Source: Gammaproteobacteria bacterium
GTDB lineage: Bacteria > Pseudomonadota > Gammaproteobacteria > CAIRSR01
Direction of reading: 5' to 3'
DNA length: 64,000 nt
NCBI GenBank assembly: GCA_963575655.1
Contig: CAUYTY010000195.1
Location: 1 to 64,000 of the forward strand
The translations under genes and the position numbers were made by a program. The notes below the pieces were generated by a model. The model ran no database searches. It was not told where the DNA came from and saw only the letters and a program-made list of their open reading frames with translations. Shown here in pieces: positions 61,488 through 64,000 of the stretch (the first letter of the stretch is position 1; each line of letters opens with the position of its first letter).

Positions 61488-64000
61488 TCATGCCCCCCCG
61501 AGATTCAGCACGGTTTGATAATGATGCAAACGCTTGGTCCGACTGCGGCGCTGTAAGAAATAGACCGCCGCCAATCCACCCAAGGCTAGAGCATAATTGA
61601 GATACTCCCAAAACATCTGATCGCTACGATCCATGGGTAACAACATCCGCGAATACTGTCCACGTCCGCGGAGAGCCAACAATCCCTGATCCTCCAAAGA
61701 CCAATCGACTGCGTTTTGGACCAATTGCACGGGTTTCAGGTAGTGGGTACCGGTTGCCTGTGATGCCAATTCGAGGGCCGTATCGCTAAGGAAATTGGCA
61801 GAACTGAACAGAATCAACCGTGCCGAGGCCGAAGAATGATCGATCTTTCCAGTGACTACCGGTTTATCCTTACCCGCATCGGCCTTCTTTTCAGCGGTAG
61901 GATTGTCTTCAGATGGTTCCTCGCCTTCAGGTTTGGCATCTGCCGGTTTGGATTTATCTGCGGTTTTTAGCAGCGGCGAGGGTTTACCCTTGAAGTAGCT
62001 GTCAAAATGGCCCTCCACGACGACCCCAAGGAGGTTAGCATTGGCCGATTTACCCTCGGGAAAACCAAGGCGACCGTAGGCCGAGAAATTGGGTTGGATA
62101 TTCCCGGACGACGAAGTCCACGCCCGTGCCGAACTGTGCAACAATTCAGTGAGGGTACGATCCTTATTGCGCTCGTGGTCGATTTCAATCGGTGATGCCC
62201 AATTCATGGTAACCTGACCGAGGCCCGAGGTAATGCCGCTGGTGCGATCCATCCCACTCTCGCGGAGGTCCGGGAAATAGGGATAGGCTACAGAGCGCAA
62301 TTCCTGAACCATAAAGCCGCCGAGGTCACGCTGCACTGGAATCGGAAAGGGAGTATTTTGCGGATCGAGCACCATCGATTTACCCAAGGTAACGCCCAGT
62401 GCTCCCAACCAATTTTCCAACCCAGTATCTTGGGGCTTGGCTGAGATTTCCTTGCGACCTTGTTCGATGTGGTAGGTAGAGGCGGAAACGAGTACGGTCC
62501 CCCCCTGCATCATGAATTGGTCGATGGCGAAGACTTGTTTCTCATCTAAGGATTCCGGCGCCAATACCATCAACAGATCTGCCTCGTTGGGGACCTGGCC
62601 GGATTTTAGATCGGTCTCGCGGAGTACCGCGTCCTCACCCAGCTTACGGCGTAACTCTTCAAAACCTGGACCACTATCCATCCCGAACTGAGCCATCTGC
62701 GGATTACCTTGCGGCGCATACAGGGCAATGGTTCTGAGGAAACCAGGGCTTAGGCGTTTAAGACTTGCCTCAATGGCGTGTTTGAGTCCCGCAGCGTCCA
62801 AACCCTCCGGTAACGGGATCGGTACCGTCTGCCCATCGGAATCGAGCAGCATATAGAAATAGAAGGTCGTCTCATCCAATAGACCCAATGCTAGGGGGCG
62901 GAAACCATATTTCTTGGCGATCTCCTTGGCCAATTCTCCATTACCAGCATCAGGGTCTTGAATATCGACTGAAAACTTCCCTGCCGCCTTTTGTTTTAAT
63001 TCCTCTAGGACCCCGTCCAGGTCTCTACGTAAAGTCGGTAAAGGTTTCGGGAGGCGGTCTTCTGGGGAGATAAAGCCGCGAAAGGTTACTGGTTTGGAAA
63101 GGTTCGAAAAGAGATCACCGCCAGCTTGATAGGCATACAATACTTTTTTGATCGCACGGGTGATGTCGTATTCTGGATTGCGTAACCGGACCTCTAGATC
63201 TCGTTCACCGTGGGCCTTGAGTTCGATGAGGTCACGAAATCCTAGTTTTTGAGTCTGATCACCGTAGCTAATGAGGACATCAAAGTACGAACTAATCACG
63301 GATTCCTGATATTTTCCAGAGTTCTGGAAGGACACAGGGCGGATGTTGTACTTCTCGTTGGCCTCACGTTCGATCTCCGGCGATTCTTGGGGATCCACAA
63401 ACTCCACTCGGACCTTGCCATGACTCGCTACCTCGTATTCCTTGAGTAGGTCGCGAATCTGCGGCACGAGCGGACTCAATAACGGATGAGTTTGGGCACT
63501 GAAATAGCCGCGCAGTAGCAATGGTTCCTGGATCTGGGCCAGGTAGCGGTGGGTGGCTGCGGAGATGGAATAGACCTTGCCCTCGGTGAGATCTACCCGC
63601 GCCCACCCGATCTGGCCCAACCACAAATTACCCGTGAGGAAATTAGCAGCGGTTAGCAGAACCACCCACCCCCACCGCTGATGATATCCGAGGTCTTTGC
63701 AATCGGAGGCCCAACGTAGCCGTTCCAAGGTGTAGACATTTAGGGTGAGGAATACACCAACGAGGCTTAGATAGTAATACAAGTCACGTAAGTCAATCAC
63801 CCCACGGGTAATCGAGTCGAAACGCGAACCCGTACCCAATAATTGCAGAATCTCACCAGCGCGGTGCCCCAACAGGTGGGTCAGCGAATCGGAACCGATG
63901 AGATAAAATAGGCCGCATAGTAGCGTGGTGCCGATCAAACTGACAATAGCATTGTCGGTCCGCGCCGAGACAAATAGACCAATCGCGATGTAAGCCGCTG
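61488..64000 (-). CDS. GldF-GldG fused ABC permease/auxiliary protein (5' end off window)
   Basis: The frame is open to the window edge. Beyond the internal TTG at 63938 it continues as AAYIAIGLFVSARTDNAIVS, the ABC-2 permease ending of GldF. So the gene begins outside the window and the visible 837 codons are its C-terminal part. Visible order: permease segments (TTLLCGLFYLIG, YLSLVGVFLTLNVYTL), another segment (WVVLLTAANFLTGNLWLG), then the GldG domain (ARVDLTEGKVYSISAATHRY, YFSAQTHPLLSPLVPQIRDL, LRNPEYDITRAIKKVLYAYQ, MLLDSDGQTVPIPLPEGLDA) and a final membrane segment (YLNYALALGGLAAVYFL). Related to gliding/surface-export ABC systems; in gammaproteobacteria the substrate is unknown. Confidence 0.85.
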   Translation of the reverse strand, partial: AAYIAIGLFVSARTDNAIVSLIGTTLLCGLFYLIGSDSLTHLLGHRAGEILQLLGTGSRFDSITRGVIDLRDLYYYLSLVGVFLTLNVYTLERLRWASDCKDLGYHQRWGWVVLLTAANFLTGNLWLGQIGWARVDLTEGKVYSISAATHRYLAQIQEPLLLRGYFSAQTHPLLSPLVPQIRDLLKEYEVASHGKVRVEFVDPQESPEIEREANEKYNIRPVSFQNSGKYQESVISSYFDVLISYGDQTQKLGFRDLIELKAHGERDLEVRLRNPEYDITRAIKKVLYAYQAGGDLFSNLSKPVTFRGFISPEDRLPKPLPTLRRDLDGVLEELKQKAAGKFSVDIQDPDAGNGELAKEIAKKYGFRPLALGLLDETTFYFYMLLDSDGQTVPIPLPEGLDAAGLKHAIEASLKRLSPGFLRTIALYAPQGNPQMAQFGMDSGPGFEELRRKLGEDAVLRETDLKSGQVPNEADLLMVLAPESLDEKQVFAIDQFMMQGGTVLVSASTYHIEQGRKEISAKPQDTGLENWLGALGVTLGKSMVLDPQNTPFPIPVQRDLGGFMVQELRSVAYPYFPDLRESGMDRTSGITSGLGQVTMNWASPIEIDHERNKDRTLTELLHSSARAWTSSSGNIQPNFSAYGRLGFPEGKSANANLLGVVVEGHFDSYFKGKPSPLLKTADKSKPADAKPEGEEPSEDNPTAEKKADAGKDKPVVTGKIDHSSASARLILFSSANFLSDTALELASQATGTHYLKPVQLVQNAVDWSLEDQGLLALRGRGQYSRMLLPMDRSDQMFWEYLNYALALGGLAAVYFLQRRSRTKRLHHYQTVLNLGGA

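Overview
The window reads as a chromosomal segment of a Gram-negative gammaproteobacterium-like organism. The support is a two-membrane set of genes (HldE for LPS heptose, outer-membrane barrels, a lipoprotein), the sdhB-sdhE-ygfX arrangement, a UDG4-RimI pair and pssA-leuA. No rRNA, tRNA or CRISPR array was seen. I cannot name the genus. Intergenic DNA is unusually rich in C/T-rich palindromes flanked by inverted repeats.

Layout. 1-6600 is a mobile-element graveyard: a 5'-truncated GIY-YIG gene, an IS30 fragment, an IS1/IS1595-type element whose ends lie at 1356 and 3562 and which is filled with other insertions, an IS1-like transposase with a frameshift signal, IS66 and ISXO2 remnants, and two identical 101-bp MITEs. 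One intact gene, an SpsE-SpsF fusion for an acidic sugar, sits among them. 6967-20870 is mostly housekeeping: pssA, leuA, a family-4 uracil-DNA glycosylase, rimI, guaB, a K+ channel and fabG. It ends in three cytochrome genes: an outer-membrane porin-cytochrome with Cyc2-like architecture, a class I cytochrome c and a cytochrome c'. 21011-22606 holds IscB, the RNA-guided nuclease related to Cas9, with a recognisable omega-RNA directly upstream.

22910-33956 (minus strand) is a Wsp-like chemosensory operon: MCP, CheR-TPR, CheA-REC, CheY, Hpt-REC-REC-GGDEF and CheW. It is split by an IS982 element, which is itself split by an intact IS4-type element. 34089-43000 carries hldE, a cyclic-nucleotide phosphodiesterase-like metallo-hydrolase divergent from a double cyclic-nucleotide-binding/rhodanese protein, an unrecognised membrane protein, a TPR-retropepsin, an outer-membrane barrel and an RTX protein. 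43076-55676 is a signalling block: a periplasmic binding protein, two giant hybrid histidine kinases (one ending in GGDEF-EAL) and a REC-SpoIIE phosphatase. 56034-58892 holds sdhB, sdhE, ygfX and a GH1 glycosidase. 59093-64000 (minus) holds an NAD kinase, a DUF4340 protein and a GldF-GldG fusion that runs off the right edge.

How it fits together. Three separate loci (Wsp-like operon, 1535-residue hybrid kinase, CHASE kinase plus SpoIIE phosphatase) suggest heavy investment in surface-behaviour control, with c-di-GMP as the output of at least two. The most notable items are the IscB/omega-RNA unit, the three-cytochrome cluster, the doubly interrupted Wsp-like operon, and a modular family of short inverted-repeat elements that keep the same ends but carry unrelated palindromic interiors.
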